A DNA stretch of 64,000 bases from Rossellomorea aquimaris (GCF_020172085.1 NZ_JAIVAT010000007.1:1-64000), one strand, 5' to 3'. Positions 39,705 through 50,691 are shown, counted from the first letter of the stretch. Numbers and translations: made by a program. Notes: generated by a model from the sequence alone, not told the origin.

Positions 39705-40658
39705 ATGATGAATTCGAACATCGCCACATCACCTTATACGATCTCTTTGAAAGGGAGAGATCTCGTCACGTGGCTCGATTATACAGTAGAAGAGGTACAC
39801 GAGCTTTTATCGCTTGCCAGCTATTTGAAAAAAAATCCTCATTCCAAGATTCTTGAAGGGAAGACCCTCGGAATGATTTTTGAAAAATCATCCACGAGAA
39901 CAAGGGTATCCTTTGAAGCGGGGATGCTTCAAATGGGAGGTCACGCCATCTATTTGAATTCCCGTGATATCCAGCTTGGAAGAGGCGAATCGATTGAGGA
40001 TACGGCGCGCGTCCTGTCATCATACGTGGATGGGATCATGATTCGAACATTCGAGACCGAGAAGGTGACGCAGCTGGCCGAATATGCGAGCATCCCTGTC
40101 ATCAACGGGCTCTGTGATACGTATCATCCCTGCCAGGCATTGGCGGATGTCCTCACGATCCTTGAACGTAAAGGGACGTTAAAAGGGGTGAAGGCAGTGT
40201 ACATCGGGGACGGAAACAATGTAGCGCACTCCTTCATGATTCTCTGTGCCATGCTTGGGATGGAGGTCGTCGTTTCCTGTCCTGAAGGGTATGAGCCAGG
40301 TAAAGAAATCATTGAAAGTACGATGAATCTAGCCAAGAAGAGCGGCGGGAGCTTTGAACTGACGCATGACCCGAATGAAGCAGTAAAAGGCGCTGATGTC
40401 GTCTACACCGATGTTTGGGCCAGTATGGGGCAGGAAGAAGAAGCCATTCAACGTATTGAAGACTTTAAAGGATATCAAGTCAATGAAGGGTTGCTTGCCC
40501 AAGCGGCACCTGATGTGACGTTCCTCCACTGCCTTCCCGCCCATCGTGAAGAAGAAGTCACGGCAGCCGTCATCGACGGTCCCCATTCAGCCGTATTCCA
40601 ACAGGCCGAAAATCGTTTACACGTTCAAAAAGCGATATTACAATCGGTGTTGGTTTAA
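39705..40658 (+). CDS. argF: Ornithine carbamoyltransferase, ArgF
   Basis: 317 residues. It joins carbamoyl phosphate to ornithine to give citrulline. FEKSSTRTRVSFE binds carbamoyl phosphate, NGLCDTYHPCQALAD binds ornithine and FLHCLPAHREEEV is the family signature near residue 268. ATG 39705 lies ten bases after GGGAG. It is the final gene of the arginine operon; argG and argH are not in this window. Confidence 0.96.
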   Translation: MMNSNIATSPYTISLKGRDLVTWLDYTVEEVHELLSLASYLKKNPHSKILEGKTLGMIFEKSSTRTRVSFEAGMLQMGGHAIYLNSRDIQLGRGESIEDTARVLSSYVDGIMIRTFETEKVTQLAEYASIPVINGLCDTYHPCQALADVLTILERKGTLKGVKAVYIGDGNNVAHSFMILCAMLGMEVVVSCPEGYEPGKEIIESTMNLAKKSGGSFELTHDPNEAVKGADVVYTDVWASMGQEEEAIQRIEDFKGYQVNEGLLAQAAPDVTFLHCLPAHREEEVTAAVIDGPHSAVFQQAENRLHVQKAILQSVLV

Positions 40659-40697
40659 AGGACAAAAGGGGCTGAGACAATATGTCTTAGTCATAGG

Positions 40698-40755
40698 AAA
40701 ATCCGAACGATCATTCGAAGTTCTTTTATGAAATCGAAATCGTTCGGATTTTTTA
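40698..40755 (+). terminator. Terminator of the arginine operon
   Basis: AAAATCCGAACGAT (40698-40711) pairs with ATCGTTCGGATTTT (40739-40752) with a 27-nt loop and a T run. A smaller GAGACAATATGTCTT hairpin lies just before. Confidence 0.82.
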
Positions 40756-40797
40756 TGATTATTGCAAAGTATAAGTCATGTTTTAGCTGGTTCTAGC

Positions 40798-40926
40798 TGT
40801 TGGTTGGAGTGCAAGACGAAGACTCCTACGGGAAAAGCGGACTAGGTGAGACCCCGCAGGAGCGTCAGCGACGAGGAGGCTCACCGGCCGCCCGAGGAAA
40901 GCGGAGTCTTGCACGGAAATCAACAG
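40798..40926 (+). repeat. Structured repeat, family A, copy 2
   Basis: Same layout as 27200-27326 with different but still complementary terminal arms: GTGCAAGAC on the left and GTCTTGCAC on the right replace GGTGCTCG/CGAGCACC. The core CTCCTACGGGAAAAG, GGTGAGACCCCGCAGG, GAGGAGGCTCACCG is conserved. The 40659-41099 gap otherwise holds the arg terminator and nothing else I recognise. Confidence 0.85.
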
Positions 40927-41099
40927 CGGTGCTACACGAGATCCTAACAGGATCATTCATCTTTAAGTAAATTGATTCAGCCTCTATTAGTTGCCTAAAA
41001 GTACCCCCATAAGCGAAAATGGGACAGAACCAAATGGACACATGCAAACATATAGTGTAGGGGAAACTGTAATAAGACGTTTTGGAGGTGCAGTGTTTT

Positions 41100-41549
41100 T
41101 TGAGTAAACCAACTTTAGATGATTACCTGGAAAACGGAATGTATGGGCAAAAGCAAACAAAGCCTGATGAAAGAAGGAAATTCCTCGGAAGCCTGCGAGA
41201 ACGGATCGTCATCGCCTTGACCCAAAGTCAGGTAAGGGAAAAGGGCGTGTACAAGGAAGTCCAGGATAATTTGAAAAAGCATCCGGATGCGACGCTTTTA
41301 TTAAATGGAAACATGAGCTACACCTATTTATCTAAATACATCAAGCTTGCCGATGCGCACCATGTATCGTTTTCCATGGTCACCAATAAGGGGACCGAAA
41401 CGGATATCGGGCTCGTTCTTGCTTATGATCATGCCATTGATCAAGAAGAGATTTATGTGCAGAAAAAAAGTGAGAAAGTGGTCGAAGCAAAATCAAAATC
41501 GAAAAAAAAGAAAAGCCTATTATCCTCTATTAAAAAGAAGCTCTTCTAA
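41100..41549 (+). CDS. yueI: YueI family protein (DUF1694)
   Basis: 149 residues. The YueI core MYGQKQTKPDERRKFLGSLRERIVIALT matches B. subtilis YueI closely; a Lys/Ser-rich tail ends KSLLSSIKKKLF. Cytosolic, function unknown. TTG 41100 is chosen from GGAGG at 41084-41088 and the family N-terminus. The stop overlaps the convergent membrane-protein gene by 4 bp. Confidence 0.88.
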   Translation: MSKPTLDDYLENGMYGQKQTKPDERRKFLGSLRERIVIALTQSQVREKGVYKEVQDNLKKHPDATLLLNGNMSYTYLSKYIKLADAHHVSFSMVTNKGTETDIGLVLAYDHAIDQEEIYVQKKSEKVVEAKSKSKKKKSLLSSIKKKLF

Positions 41550-42610
41550 CCGTGCCTGTCCTTTTGGAAAAAAGAGAGTTTGAACAACCCTTTCAACGTC
41601 GCTGGGATGATGAAAAGAATGAAGAGGATCCGGAACAAATGGTACCCGGTGATGATGGAAAGGTCTGCATGGACTGCTTGTCCCACCAATGCCATCTCGG
41701 CCATGCCTCCCGGAGCCAGGCTGATAAAGGCAGTGAGGAATGAAATGCCATGCCAGCGACTCAACAGTACGCTGAGACCTGCACAGCACAAAAGCAGGCA
41801 AAGGGAAGTAAATAATGACCATAGGATAAACTTGCCCATTGCTCCCGATGACGAGAAATTCATCATGAAACTAAAGTAAATGCCCAAAGATAATTGAGCC
41901 AGGATGATGAACAGACCGGGCATTTGTGGAACCGGCAATTCAGCGATCATGAAGCCGCCGATCACTAAGATCGGGCCAAGCAACGTCGGGGTGGGCAAGT
42001 GGATTTTTTTGGCCAGGACCCCTGATGCGACAGCGATCGCAAAAAACAGGACAAACCCCCATTGAAGGTCAGGCATTTCAAACGAATGTGCGGCAGTCCC
42101 GGAATCCGTTTTATCACCAGCCAGTAGGGGGCTGAAGACGAGGAACGGTACCACAAAGATGACAGAAAGCAGCCGGATGACCTGAAGGATCGTCACGACT
42201 GTTAAATCGATGTTCTTCATTTCCTCCCCGAGAGTCACCATTTGTGAAAGTCCACCGGGAATGCTCCCTGTAATGGTTGAGGTTAGGCCGATCCCTGTCA
42301 TAGTAGACGTAATGTAAGCGAGAAACATGCTGAAGACGATAAGGGTAACCGTCGTCGTCAGCATGGACGGAAGCTGGGTAAAGATTTCGATCATCGTCTT
42401 TTGACTGAATGATTGCCCGATGGCATAGCCGACGATGATCAATCCAAGGTCTCGGAGATAAGACGGCCAGGCGAATTCGAGCTTTGTCCATTTGTTGAGG
42501 AGAAAGACTGAAACCATGGAACCGAGCAGCCAGGACAGGGGAAGGTGAAGGAGCGTGAACACGCCTCCACCTAGGACACCTGCTATAAAGGCTAATAAAA
42601 TGGGATGCAT
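41546..42610 (-). CDS. AbrB-family membrane protein (putative ammonia monooxygenase-type, COG3180)
   Basis: 354 residues with about ten membrane segments arranged as two AbrB-duplication halves. GSIPGGLSQMVTLGEE and SLAPGGMAEMALVGQ are the matching signature of each half, near residues 115 and 310. The family is distinct from the AbrB transition-state regulator; a transport role is suspected. AAAGGA precedes the ATG. It is followed upstream by the cupin gene on the same strand. Confidence 0.85.
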   Translation of the reverse strand: MHPILLAFIAGVLGGGVFTLLHLPLSWLLGSMVSVFLLNKWTKLEFAWPSYLRDLGLIIVGYAIGQSFSQKTMIEIFTQLPSMLTTTVTLIVFSMFLAYITSTMTGIGLTSTITGSIPGGLSQMVTLGEEMKNIDLTVVTILQVIRLLSVIFVVPFLVFSPLLAGDKTDSGTAAHSFEMPDLQWGFVLFFAIAVASGVLAKKIHLPTPTLLGPILVIGGFMIAELPVPQMPGLFIILAQLSLGIYFSFMMNFSSSGAMGKFILWSLFTSLCLLLCCAGLSVLLSRWHGISFLTAFISLAPGGMAEMALVGQAVHADLSIITGYHLFRILFILFIIPATLKGLFKLSFFQKDRHG

Positions 42611-42641
42611 GCTGAAAATCCTTTCTTGTTATAGAAGGCAA

Positions 42642-43001
42642 TCAAGTGTTCAGATGGAGAAAGCGGTCGGGATCGAGCCGGCTTCCTTCTGCAACAATGG
42701 CAGTCATGCCTTTATCGGAACCGAATTCATGCATTTCTCCTGCCTGCCAGTAGACGGCCATTCCCGGTTCGACCATGATTTTCTCTTCTCCTTCGATCCT
42801 CACCCAGCCACTTCCCGATGTGATCATAAGAAGCTGATCGCACATGGCGGGATGCATTCCGAGCACACTTTCTGCTTCTAAATAAAAGTACCCAATCTGA
42901 AATGACTCATCCGGCTTCAGCAAAGGATGGATGGTCACGTTTTGACTATTGAATTTTTCTATGGATTTTCCGGTAGTTTGTTTGAAACTGTATATTTTCA
43001 T
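42642..43001 (-). CDS. Cupin-domain protein
   Basis: 119 residues, a single small beta-barrel. Cupin motif 1 is loosely present around LGMHPAMCDQLLMITSGSGWVRIEGEE, motif 2 around PGMAVYWQAGEMHEFGSD. Some usual metal-ligand histidines remain (H in GMHP, H in EMHEFG). Ligand unknown. GAGGTGATCC precedes the ATG. It is probably co-transcribed with the AbrB-family gene 31 bp downstream. Confidence 0.8.
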   Translation of the reverse strand: MKIYSFKQTTGKSIEKFNSQNVTIHPLLKPDESFQIGYFYLEAESVLGMHPAMCDQLLMITSGSGWVRIEGEEKIMVEPGMAVYWQAGEMHEFGSDKGMTAIVAEGSRLDPDRFLHLNT

Positions 43002-43094
43002 AGGATCACCTCTATAGGTATAGGTTCTGCTTTGAAGTGGAGGAATCCTTTAATTGGGGAGGAGAGATTGTGTAGTATACAATATATGTAAAAT

Positions 43095-43163
43095 AACGCA
43101 ATTATAAAAATAAATACGCAATAAATTAAAAAATGACGCAATCCCCCACGTAAAATGACGCAA
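43095..43163 (+). repeat. Phased short-repeat array 3 (GACGCAA motif)
   Basis: Four motif copies (two degenerate, AACGCAA and TACGCAA) start at 43095, 43115, 43135 and 43157, 20-22 bp apart. The left flank (43021-43080) has about 20 G and 5 C; the right flank (43261-43370) about 37 C and 7 G. The rest of the 43002-43489 gap holds one orphan hairpin and the gat leader. Confidence 0.75.
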
Positions 43164-43250
43164 TCACTACGCGCTCTGCCCCATATTGACTGTCTTGTCC
43201 GCGTGATCCCCAAACTGAAACGTCAAAAAATGAACGAACCTGCCTCCAAA

Positions 43251-43277
43251 TGGTCCTGGATACACCATCCAGGACCA
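43251..43277. other. Orphan 11-bp hairpin
   Basis: TGGTCCTGGAT and ATCCAGGACCA are perfect inverted repeats with a 5-nt loop (ACACC). No T run follows on either strand, and no gene ends here. It could be an operator or RNA hairpin in the gat leader. Confidence 0.5.
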
Positions 43278-43489
43278 CTTCCCAACTAAAACAGACAATC
43301 TATCCTTTCGACTCAACATTTTTACAAGAATGCTTCCCTCACAAAATCACACCCACCCCTAATTTCATGGTAGAATGAAACGAGGTATGGACAAGTATGG
43401 TAATCACGTATCATAGTTGCTTTAATGAAGCGAATTTTGGTATTATCAATAGTATTGTGAGTGTTCGAACATATACGGAGGTGAAGAAG

Positions 43490-43780
43490 ATGTCTAGAAT
43501 TTCTGAAGAGCAAGTGAAGCACGTAGCACACCTTGCACGACTAGCCATCACAGAGGACGAAGCGAAGAAGTTTACGACTCAGCTGGATGCGATTATCGGG
43601 TTTGCCGAACAGCTGAATGAATTAGATACATCAAGTGTGGAAGCGACCAGTCATGTACTGGATATGAAGAACGTTATGCGTGAAGATAAGCCTGTTGAAG
43701 GATTACCGCGGGAAGAAGTATTGAAGAACGCACCAGACAAACAAGATGGACAAGTTCGCGTTCCATCGATCTTGGACTAA
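43490..43780 (+). CDS. gatC: Asp-tRNA(Asn)/Glu-tRNA(Gln) amidotransferase subunit C
   Basis: 96 residues. [22 protein letters not shown] is the family N-terminus. GatC wraps between GatA and GatB and stabilises the complex that converts Glu-tRNA(Gln) to Gln-tRNA(Gln). ATG 43490 follows GGAGGTG. It is first of gatCAB. Confidence 0.96.
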   Translation: MSRISEEQVKHVAHLARLAITEDEAKKFTTQLDAIIGFAEQLNELDTSSVEATSHVLDMKNVMREDKPVEGLPREEVLKNAPDKQDGQVRVPSILD

Positions 43781-43792
43781 GGAGGGGACCTC

Positions 43793-45253
43793 ATGTCATT
43801 ATTTGACCATAAATTATCAGAACTTCATGAGCTTTTACATAAGAAAGAAGTATCTGTCACAGATCTAGTAGACGAGTCATACAAACGCATTGATGCCGTT
43901 GAAGATAAAGTAAAGGCATTTTTAACATTGGATGAAGAGAATGCCCGTAATAAAGCGAAGGAAATGGATTCCAAGCTTGGTACGGATGAATCGAAAGGCC
44001 TTCTTTTTGGAATGCCGATCGGAATCAAGGACAATATCGTCACAAAAGGTCTTCGTACCACTTGTGCAAGTAAAATTCTTGAAAACTTCAATCCGATTTA
44101 TAATGCGACGGTCATGAATAAATTACATAGTGCCGATACGATTACAATCGGTAAATTGAATATGGATGAGTTTGCAATGGGTTCTTCCACTGAGAACTCC
44201 GGTTTCCAGAAGACGAGCAACCCATGGAATCTTGAAACGGTTCCCGGTGGATCTTCAGGTGGATCAGCAGCATCCGTTGCTGCAGGGGAAGTTCCTTTCT
44301 CATTAGGTTCTGATACAGGTGGATCAATCCGCCAGCCGGCAGCATTCACGGGTACGGTCGGATTGAAACCGACTTATGGACGTGTATCCCGTTTTGGTCT
44401 AGTAGCATTTGCTTCATCTCTTGACCAAATCGGACCAATCACTCGTAACGTTGAGGATAACGCGTACTTACTACAAGCCATCGCTGGTCTTGATCCAAAT
44501 GATTCCACGTCAGCCAATGTAGAGGTTCCGAATTATGCGGAGGCTCTAACAGGTGACGTCAAAGGAATGAAGATCGCAGTACCGAAAGAATACTTAGGTG
44601 AAGGTGTCGGGGAAGAAGCCCGTCAAGCCGTTCTTGCTTCACTGAAAGTATTGGAAGGCATGGGTGCAACATGGGAAGAAGTTTCTCTTCCGCACTCTAA
44701 ATATGGTGTGTCAACGTATTACTTATTAGCTTCTTCTGAAGCATCAGCAAACCTTGCCCGTTTTGACGGTGTTCGTTACGGCTACCGTACTCCGAACGCA
44801 GAGAATCTTCTTGACCTTTACAAGAAGACACGTGCAGAAGGCTTCGGGGACGAAGTGAAGCGTCGTATCATGCTTGGAACGTTTGCCTTAAGCTCAGGTT
44901 ACTATGAAGCTTATTATAAGAAAGCTCAACAGGCGCGTACACTGATCAAGAAAGATTTTGAAGATGTATTTGCGAAATACGATGTTATCATTGGACCGAC
45001 AACACCGACACCAGCTTTCAAAATCGGTGAAAAAATCGATGATCCATTAACGATGTATGCGAACGATATTTTAACGATCCCAGTGAACCTTGCAGGGGTA
45101 CCGGGAATTTCTGTTCCATGTGGATTCTCTTCAACAGGACTGCCGCTTGGACTGCAAATCATCGGTAAGCATTTTGACGAAAGCACGATTTATCGCGTCG
45201 CTCACGCATTTGAGCAGGCGACAGATTTCCATACAAAAAGACCACAACTGTAA
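43793..45253 (+). CDS. gatA: Asp/Glu-tRNA amidotransferase subunit A
   Basis: 486 residues, amidase-signature glutaminase subunit. The Ser-cisSer-Lys triad is intact: Lys79 in GIKDN, cis-Ser154 in PGGSSGGS, nucleophile Ser178 in [11 protein letters not shown]. It hydrolyses glutamine and channels ammonia to GatB. AGGAGGGGA is upstream; gap to gatC is 12 bp. Confidence 0.97.
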   Translation: MSLFDHKLSELHELLHKKEVSVTDLVDESYKRIDAVEDKVKAFLTLDEENARNKAKEMDSKLGTDESKGLLFGMPIGIKDNIVTKGLRTTCASKILENFNPIYNATVMNKLHSADTITIGKLNMDEFAMGSSTENSGFQKTSNPWNLETVPGGSSGGSAASVAAGEVPFSLGSDTGGSIRQPAAFTGTVGLKPTYGRVSRFGLVAFASSLDQIGPITRNVEDNAYLLQAIAGLDPNDSTSANVEVPNYAEALTGDVKGMKIAVPKEYLGEGVGEEARQAVLASLKVLEGMGATWEEVSLPHSKYGVSTYYLLASSEASANLARFDGVRYGYRTPNAENLLDLYKKTRAEGFGDEVKRRIMLGTFALSSGYYEAYYKKAQQARTLIKKDFEDVFAKYDVIIGPTTPTPAFKIGEKIDDPLTMYANDILTIPVNLAGVPGISVPCGFSSTGLPLGLQIIGKHFDESTIYRVAHAFEQATDFHTKRPQL

Positions 45254-45265
45254 GGGGTGAAATCA

Positions 45266-46696
45266 ATGAACTTTGAACCAGTAATCGGACTAGAAGTCCA
45301 CGTAGAATTAAAAACGGACAGTAAGATGTTCTCTCCGGCACCGAACCATTTCGGAGCGGAGCCGAACACAAATACAAACGTGATCGACCTTGGATATCCT
45401 GGTGTTCTACCGGTAGTAAACAAGCGTGCCATTGAGTTCGGAATGAAGGCGGCCATCGCATTGAATTGTGAAATTGCTACGGATACGAAGTTTGACCGTA
45501 AAAACTATTTCTATCCGGATAACCCGAAAGCGTACCAAATCTCTCAATTTGATAAGCCAATCGGTGAAAATGGCTGGATTGAAATCGAAGTGAATGGTGA
45601 GAAGAAACGGATCGGTATCACTCGTCTTCACCTTGAGGAAGATGCTGGGAAACTGACTCACTCAGGTGACGGCTATTCCCTTGTCGACTATAACCGCCAG
45701 GGAACGCCTTTGATCGAGATCGTATCCGAGCCGGACATCCGTACACCGGAAGAGGCATATGCGTATCTTGAGAAATTGAAGTCCATTATCCAATACACAG
45801 GTGTTTCTGACTGTAAGATGGAAGAAGGATCGCTTCGCTGTGACGCCAATATTTCTCTTCGTCCAATCGGTCAGGAGAAATTCGGAACGAAAGCCGAGCT
45901 TAAAAACCTGAACTCCTTTAACTTTGTGAAAAAAGGATTGGAGTATGAAATCGTACGTCAGGAGAAGGTACTTTTATCTGGAGGATTGATTCAACAGGAA
46001 ACGCTTCGTTTCGATGAATCAACGGGTAAAACGATCCTCATGCGTGTGAAAGAAGGATCGGATGACTACCGTTATTTCCCTGAACCAGACCTATTGCATC
46101 TTCATATTGATCAAGAATGGATGGATCGCATCCGTGCTGAGATCCCTGAGCTTCCGGATGAGCGTAAAAAGCGCTACGTAGAAGAGATGGGACTGCCTGC
46201 ATACGATGCTATGGTTTTGACATTGACGAAAGAAATGTCTGATTTCTTCCAAGAAACCGTGGAAGCGGGTGCTGATGCGAAGCTTGCGTCCAACTGGCTG
46301 ATGGGTGAAGTGTCTGCATACCTAAATGCTCAGCAAAAAGAGCTGGACGATGTAAATCTTACGCCTAAAGGTTTAGCTGGCATGATCGAATTGATTGAAA
46401 AAGGGACGATTTCTTCCAAGATTGCGAAGAAAGTGTTCAAAGAACTAGTAGAAAACGGTGGAGATCCTGAACAAATCGTGAAAGATAAAGGCCTTGTTCA
46501 AATTTCGGACGAAGGTGCTTTACTCAAGATTGTGACGGAAACACTGGATGCGAATCCACAATCTATTGAAGACTTCAAGAACGGGAAAGACCGTGCTATC
46601 GGCTTCCTTGTCGGTCAAATCATGAAAGCGACAAAAGGACAGGCCAACCCGCCGCTTGTGAACAAATTATTACTTCAAGAAATTCAAAAACGATAA
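45266..46696 (+). CDS. gatB: Asp/Glu-tRNA amidotransferase subunit B
   Basis: 476 residues, the same length as in B. subtilis. It begins [17 protein letters not shown]. The signature [10 protein letters not shown] lies near residue 130 and [17 protein letters not shown] near residue 145; the C-terminal tail domain binds tRNA. ATG 45266 is well spaced from AAGGGGTGA, and the GTG at 45257 lies inside that site. Confidence 0.97.
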   Translation: MNFEPVIGLEVHVELKTDSKMFSPAPNHFGAEPNTNTNVIDLGYPGVLPVVNKRAIEFGMKAAIALNCEIATDTKFDRKNYFYPDNPKAYQISQFDKPIGENGWIEIEVNGEKKRIGITRLHLEEDAGKLTHSGDGYSLVDYNRQGTPLIEIVSEPDIRTPEEAYAYLEKLKSIIQYTGVSDCKMEEGSLRCDANISLRPIGQEKFGTKAELKNLNSFNFVKKGLEYEIVRQEKVLLSGGLIQQETLRFDESTGKTILMRVKEGSDDYRYFPEPDLLHLHIDQEWMDRIRAEIPELPDERKKRYVEEMGLPAYDAMVLTLTKEMSDFFQETVEAGADAKLASNWLMGEVSAYLNAQQKELDDVNLTPKGLAGMIELIEKGTISSKIAKKVFKELVENGGDPEQIVKDKGLVQISDEGALLKIVTETLDANPQSIEDFKNGKDRAIGFLVGQIMKATKGQANPPLVNKLLLQEIQKR

Positions 46697-46707
46697 TCAT
46701 TTCATAA

Positions 46708-46748
46708 GGAAGCCCTGTGAAAACTCCCTGTTTTCACAGGGCTTTTTT
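46708..46748 (+). terminator. Intrinsic terminator of gatCAB
   Basis: AAGCCCTGTGAAAA and TTTTCACAGGGCTT form a 14-bp stem with T6. Confidence 0.93.
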
Positions 46749-46753
46749 CGTTT

Positions 46754-46796
46754 GAGGGACGGACCTTGAATTTTATTCAAGGTCCGTCCCTCTTTT
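46754..46796 (+). terminator. Second hairpin after gatB made of an inverted GGACGGACC pair
   Basis: GAGGGACGGACCTTGAA (46754-46770) and TTCAAGGTCCGTCCCTC (46775-46791) are perfect 17-bp inverted repeats, followed by TTTTT. It is redundant with the gat terminator directly upstream. Confidence 0.75.
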
Positions 46797-46971
46797 TCGT
46801 TCAAGTTTTCCTGATTTGAGTGATTTTTGTCCATTTTGTATAGGTCATTTAACCCGAGGTTGAAAAACGAGAAATCCGGGTCTTTAGGCTCGTTCGTCAT
46901 GAAAGAGGCTTGTATTATAGTATATTTAATGTTTTAAATAGTTAGAAAATTCTTATAAAGAGGTGTTGTAA

Positions 46972-48633
<1,662 letters not shown>

Positions 48634-48644
48634 ATAATGGATTG

Positions 48645-48677
48645 AGAAGAAGGGCTGTAATGGCTCTTCTTTTTTTA
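48645..48677 (+). terminator. Terminator after the metalloprotease
   Basis: AAGAAGGGC and GCTCTTCTT form a stem with one G-T pair, followed by T7. Confidence 0.8.
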
Positions 48678-48719
48678 TGGTAATGAATTGTTCGAATACG
48701 ATTCAATGAAGGTGCATGC

Positions 48720-48875
48720 TTACATTTGCTTTCTTTTTGCCTTCTCCAGAATCTGTTTGGCAAGGCGGTAGTACGTATCCGCTTCCACTTTCGATTCCGC
48801 TCTTTTTAACTGCATCATGTAGTTTTGGAATCGAAGTTTGTCGACTGACGAGACTTTCATCACAATTTTTCTCAT
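48720..48875 (-). CDS. 51-residue helical micro-protein
   Basis: Minus-strand ATG at 48875 with AAAGGAG seven bases upstream. The product (MRKIVMKVSSVDKLRFQNYM..., ending EKAKRKQM) is charged and predicted mostly helical. Its second half, LKRAESKVEADTYYRLAKQI, resembles LKEADSLVELNYYYNKVAKI of the micro-gene at 49371-49535. Function unknown. It is divergent from the membrane-protein gene at 48977 across a 101-bp promoter region. Confidence 0.65.
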   Translation of the reverse strand: MRKIVMKVSSVDKLRFQNYMMQLKRAESKVEADTYYRLAKQILEKAKRKQM

Positions 48876-48976
48876 AATGGCGCTCCTTTAGTGGACAAAA
48901 TTGCGTCCAATTATCTATTCTGAATTTTCTGTAAATAATATATAATATTAGTAAATGATTCCAGAGGGTGGATAGA

Positions 48977-49405
48977 ATGTCCTTATTTGAAGTGATCTTG
49001 TTGCCAATGTTAATGGGTGGTATTGGAGGCTTAGGACATATTCTGGTTTTCAAAAATGGTCATTTCACTTTTCCAAGAAAATTTATCGATGACCGAGGTG
49101 AGAAACATTATCTTTTTGGCTCAACAAAGGATATTATCATAGGCGTTCTAGCAGGATATCTGTCTGTGTTACCGGTAGTCGAAACAGTCCCCATTTGGTA
49201 TGTGATCTACATTAGTTTATTATCAGGTATCGGGGGAAGTTCCGTCATTACACGGAAAATCGAACAGAATTTAGCAAGCACCAAAGCATCCTATATTCAA
49301 GAGCTATCTCATTATCAGCTCGAACCGACCTCTAAGGGAGGATCTACAAACCATAATGAGGTGAAACCTGTTGGCGAAGTGGAAGAAAAAAAGAATCAAG
49401 GTTGA
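48977..49405 (+). CDS. Small membrane protein, unknown function (possibly DUF4257-like)
   Basis: 142 residues. Three membrane segments: residues 1-22 (FEVILLPMLMGGIGGLGHILVF region), 52-66 and 74-92. A conserved-looking loop, PRKFIDDRGEKHYLFGSTKDIIIG, lies between. The C-terminus is hydrophilic. AGAGGGTG precedes ATG 48977; a GTG at 48968 overlaps that site. The 3' end overlaps the next micro-gene in another frame, suggesting coupling. Confidence 0.72.
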   Translation: MSLFEVILLPMLMGGIGGLGHILVFKNGHFTFPRKFIDDRGEKHYLFGSTKDIIIGVLAGYLSVLPVVETVPIWYVIYISLLSGIGGSSVITRKIEQNLASTKASYIQELSHYQLEPTSKGGSTNHNEVKPVGEVEEKKNQG

Positions 49406-49535
49406 ACTGCCACCAGAAGAATATGAAAAGGCGAACCACTATCTAAAGAGATTGAAGGAGGCAGATAGCCTAGTCGAGCTGAACTACTACTACAATAAAG
49501 TGGCAAAAATAATTGAGAAATCACAGGATGTCTAA
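49371..49535 (+). CDS. 54-residue helical micro-protein
   Basis: TTG 49371 lies seven bases after GAGGTG and 35 bp inside the end of the preceding gene. The product (MAKWKKKRIKVELPPEEYEK..., ending KSQDV) is basic at its N-terminus and helical afterwards. It is related to the minus-strand micro-protein at 48720-48875. No homologue can be named. Confidence 0.6.
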   Translation: MAKWKKKRIKVELPPEEYEKANHYLKRLKEADSLVELNYYYNKVAKIIEKSQDV

Positions 49536-49940
49536 GATGGTTCAATGGAAAGAATCGTCCTATATCCATTTAATGTAACCATAAAAAGCGAGGATGAAAC
49601 TGACAATTGAGTCAGCTTTTTTTCTGTCAAAAAAAGATGTATGAAAGATACATCTCTTTTCCATACTTACCAATTTCCATCCCCCTCTGGAAAATGGTTG
49701 AGGAGTAGCTTCTTGGCTATTCCTTTTTTTATGGAAGAGCATCGCGGGGGAGCAGTTCATTGGAACCTGTTCACGGAGTTGCTTTTCTTATATTATATTC
49801 CTACAGGCATAATCGTACAATTGAAATTTTAGTAGGAGATTTCACTTGTAGAATAAAAGAATTATGAATATGCTAGAGAGAGAATTTCCGAGAATAGTGT
49901 GCAGTGATTCACGGTGGTGAAACGCTGGAGGAGGAAGAAA
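49536..49940 (+). other. 405-bp gap with two weak hairpins
   Basis: CTGAC/GTCAG at 49600-49615 followed by T7 (weak terminator), and AGATGTAT/ATACATCT at 49635-49655 followed by CTTTT. Short open frames here on either strand lack ribosome binding sites. Nothing else is recognised. Confidence 0.45.
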
Positions 49941-50507
49941 ATGAACTTAAATCAATGGTTTGATAAAGGAATGACATCTGAAGATTATATAAAAGGCATG
50001 ACTGTTCATAAAGAGAATACAGTAACCATTCGGACGGGCTTTAGCGTTCCGGAAGATGATATAGAAGTGCTCAAGCAACTTGGAGGCCATTCGTTACGTG
50101 TGATTGCGATCACGGAGGATTGGTGTGGAGACGCCATGTTGAATATCCCGATCCTTCTTAAAGTGGCAGAGGAGGCCAATATTGAAGTACGGATGATCCT
50201 GAGGGATGAAAACCTTGAATTGATGGATCAATATTTGACCAATGGAACGTCGAGAGCGATCCCGATCTTCATTTTCATCGATCGGGACGGAAATGAAAAG
50301 CTGGTATGGGGCCCGAGAGCGCCAATGGTCAAAAAAATCGTCGATGATGAGCGGGCAAAGCTTCCGCCGAAAGATCACGAACTCTTCCCTGAAAAACAGA
50401 AGGAAATGATCCAACGCTTGACCTCACAATATAACAAGGATGAACAGGTATGGCAGGAAGTGTACGAAAGCTTGAAAACGAGCCTCGTCCAAAGCGTATT
50501 AATGTAA
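49941..50507 (+). CDS. Thioredoxin-family protein with a single active-site cysteine
   Basis: 188 residues. A thioredoxin-like fold is indicated by VIAITEDWCGDAMLNIPILL near residue 63 and the cis-Pro region RAIPIFIFIDRDG near residue 118, as in PF14595-type proteins. The active site reads WCGDA, so the second Cys of CxxC is absent; a monothiol or non-redox role is likely. ATG 49941 follows GGAGGAGG. Possible hairpin TGGAAGAC/GTCTTCTTCCA after the stop without a T run. Confidence 0.82.
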   Translation: MNLNQWFDKGMTSEDYIKGMTVHKENTVTIRTGFSVPEDDIEVLKQLGGHSLRVIAITEDWCGDAMLNIPILLKVAEEANIEVRMILRDENLELMDQYLTNGTSRAIPIFIFIDRDGNEKLVWGPRAPMVKKIVDDERAKLPPKDHELFPEKQKEMIQRLTSQYNKDEQVWQEVYESLKTSLVQSVLM

Positions 50508-50691
50508 GATGATAGTTGGAATGGAAGACTTCCGGACGCTGAACTCGGGGGTCTTCTTCCATGTCATTCACGGTGCCTCATCCATGCTCAAAATGAAATG
50601 GTAAAAAGTGCCCGATACGATGGTATTTATTGCCGGTTCACGAATAACCTTATTCACGTTAATATGGTATAGGATGAGGAGTTGAAGCATC

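Noticed and set aside
46697..46900. 67-residue minus-strand frame after gatB
   Set aside because: It spans two terminators and the inverted short-repeat pair, and has no ribosome binding site.
48963..48976. GTG 48968 as start of the small membrane protein
   Set aside because: It overlaps the AGAGGGTG ribosome binding site; ATG 48977 has proper spacing.
49560..49760. 66-residue minus-strand frame and 63-residue plus-strand frame in the same gap
   Set aside because: Neither has a ribosome binding site; both cross terminator-like hairpins.
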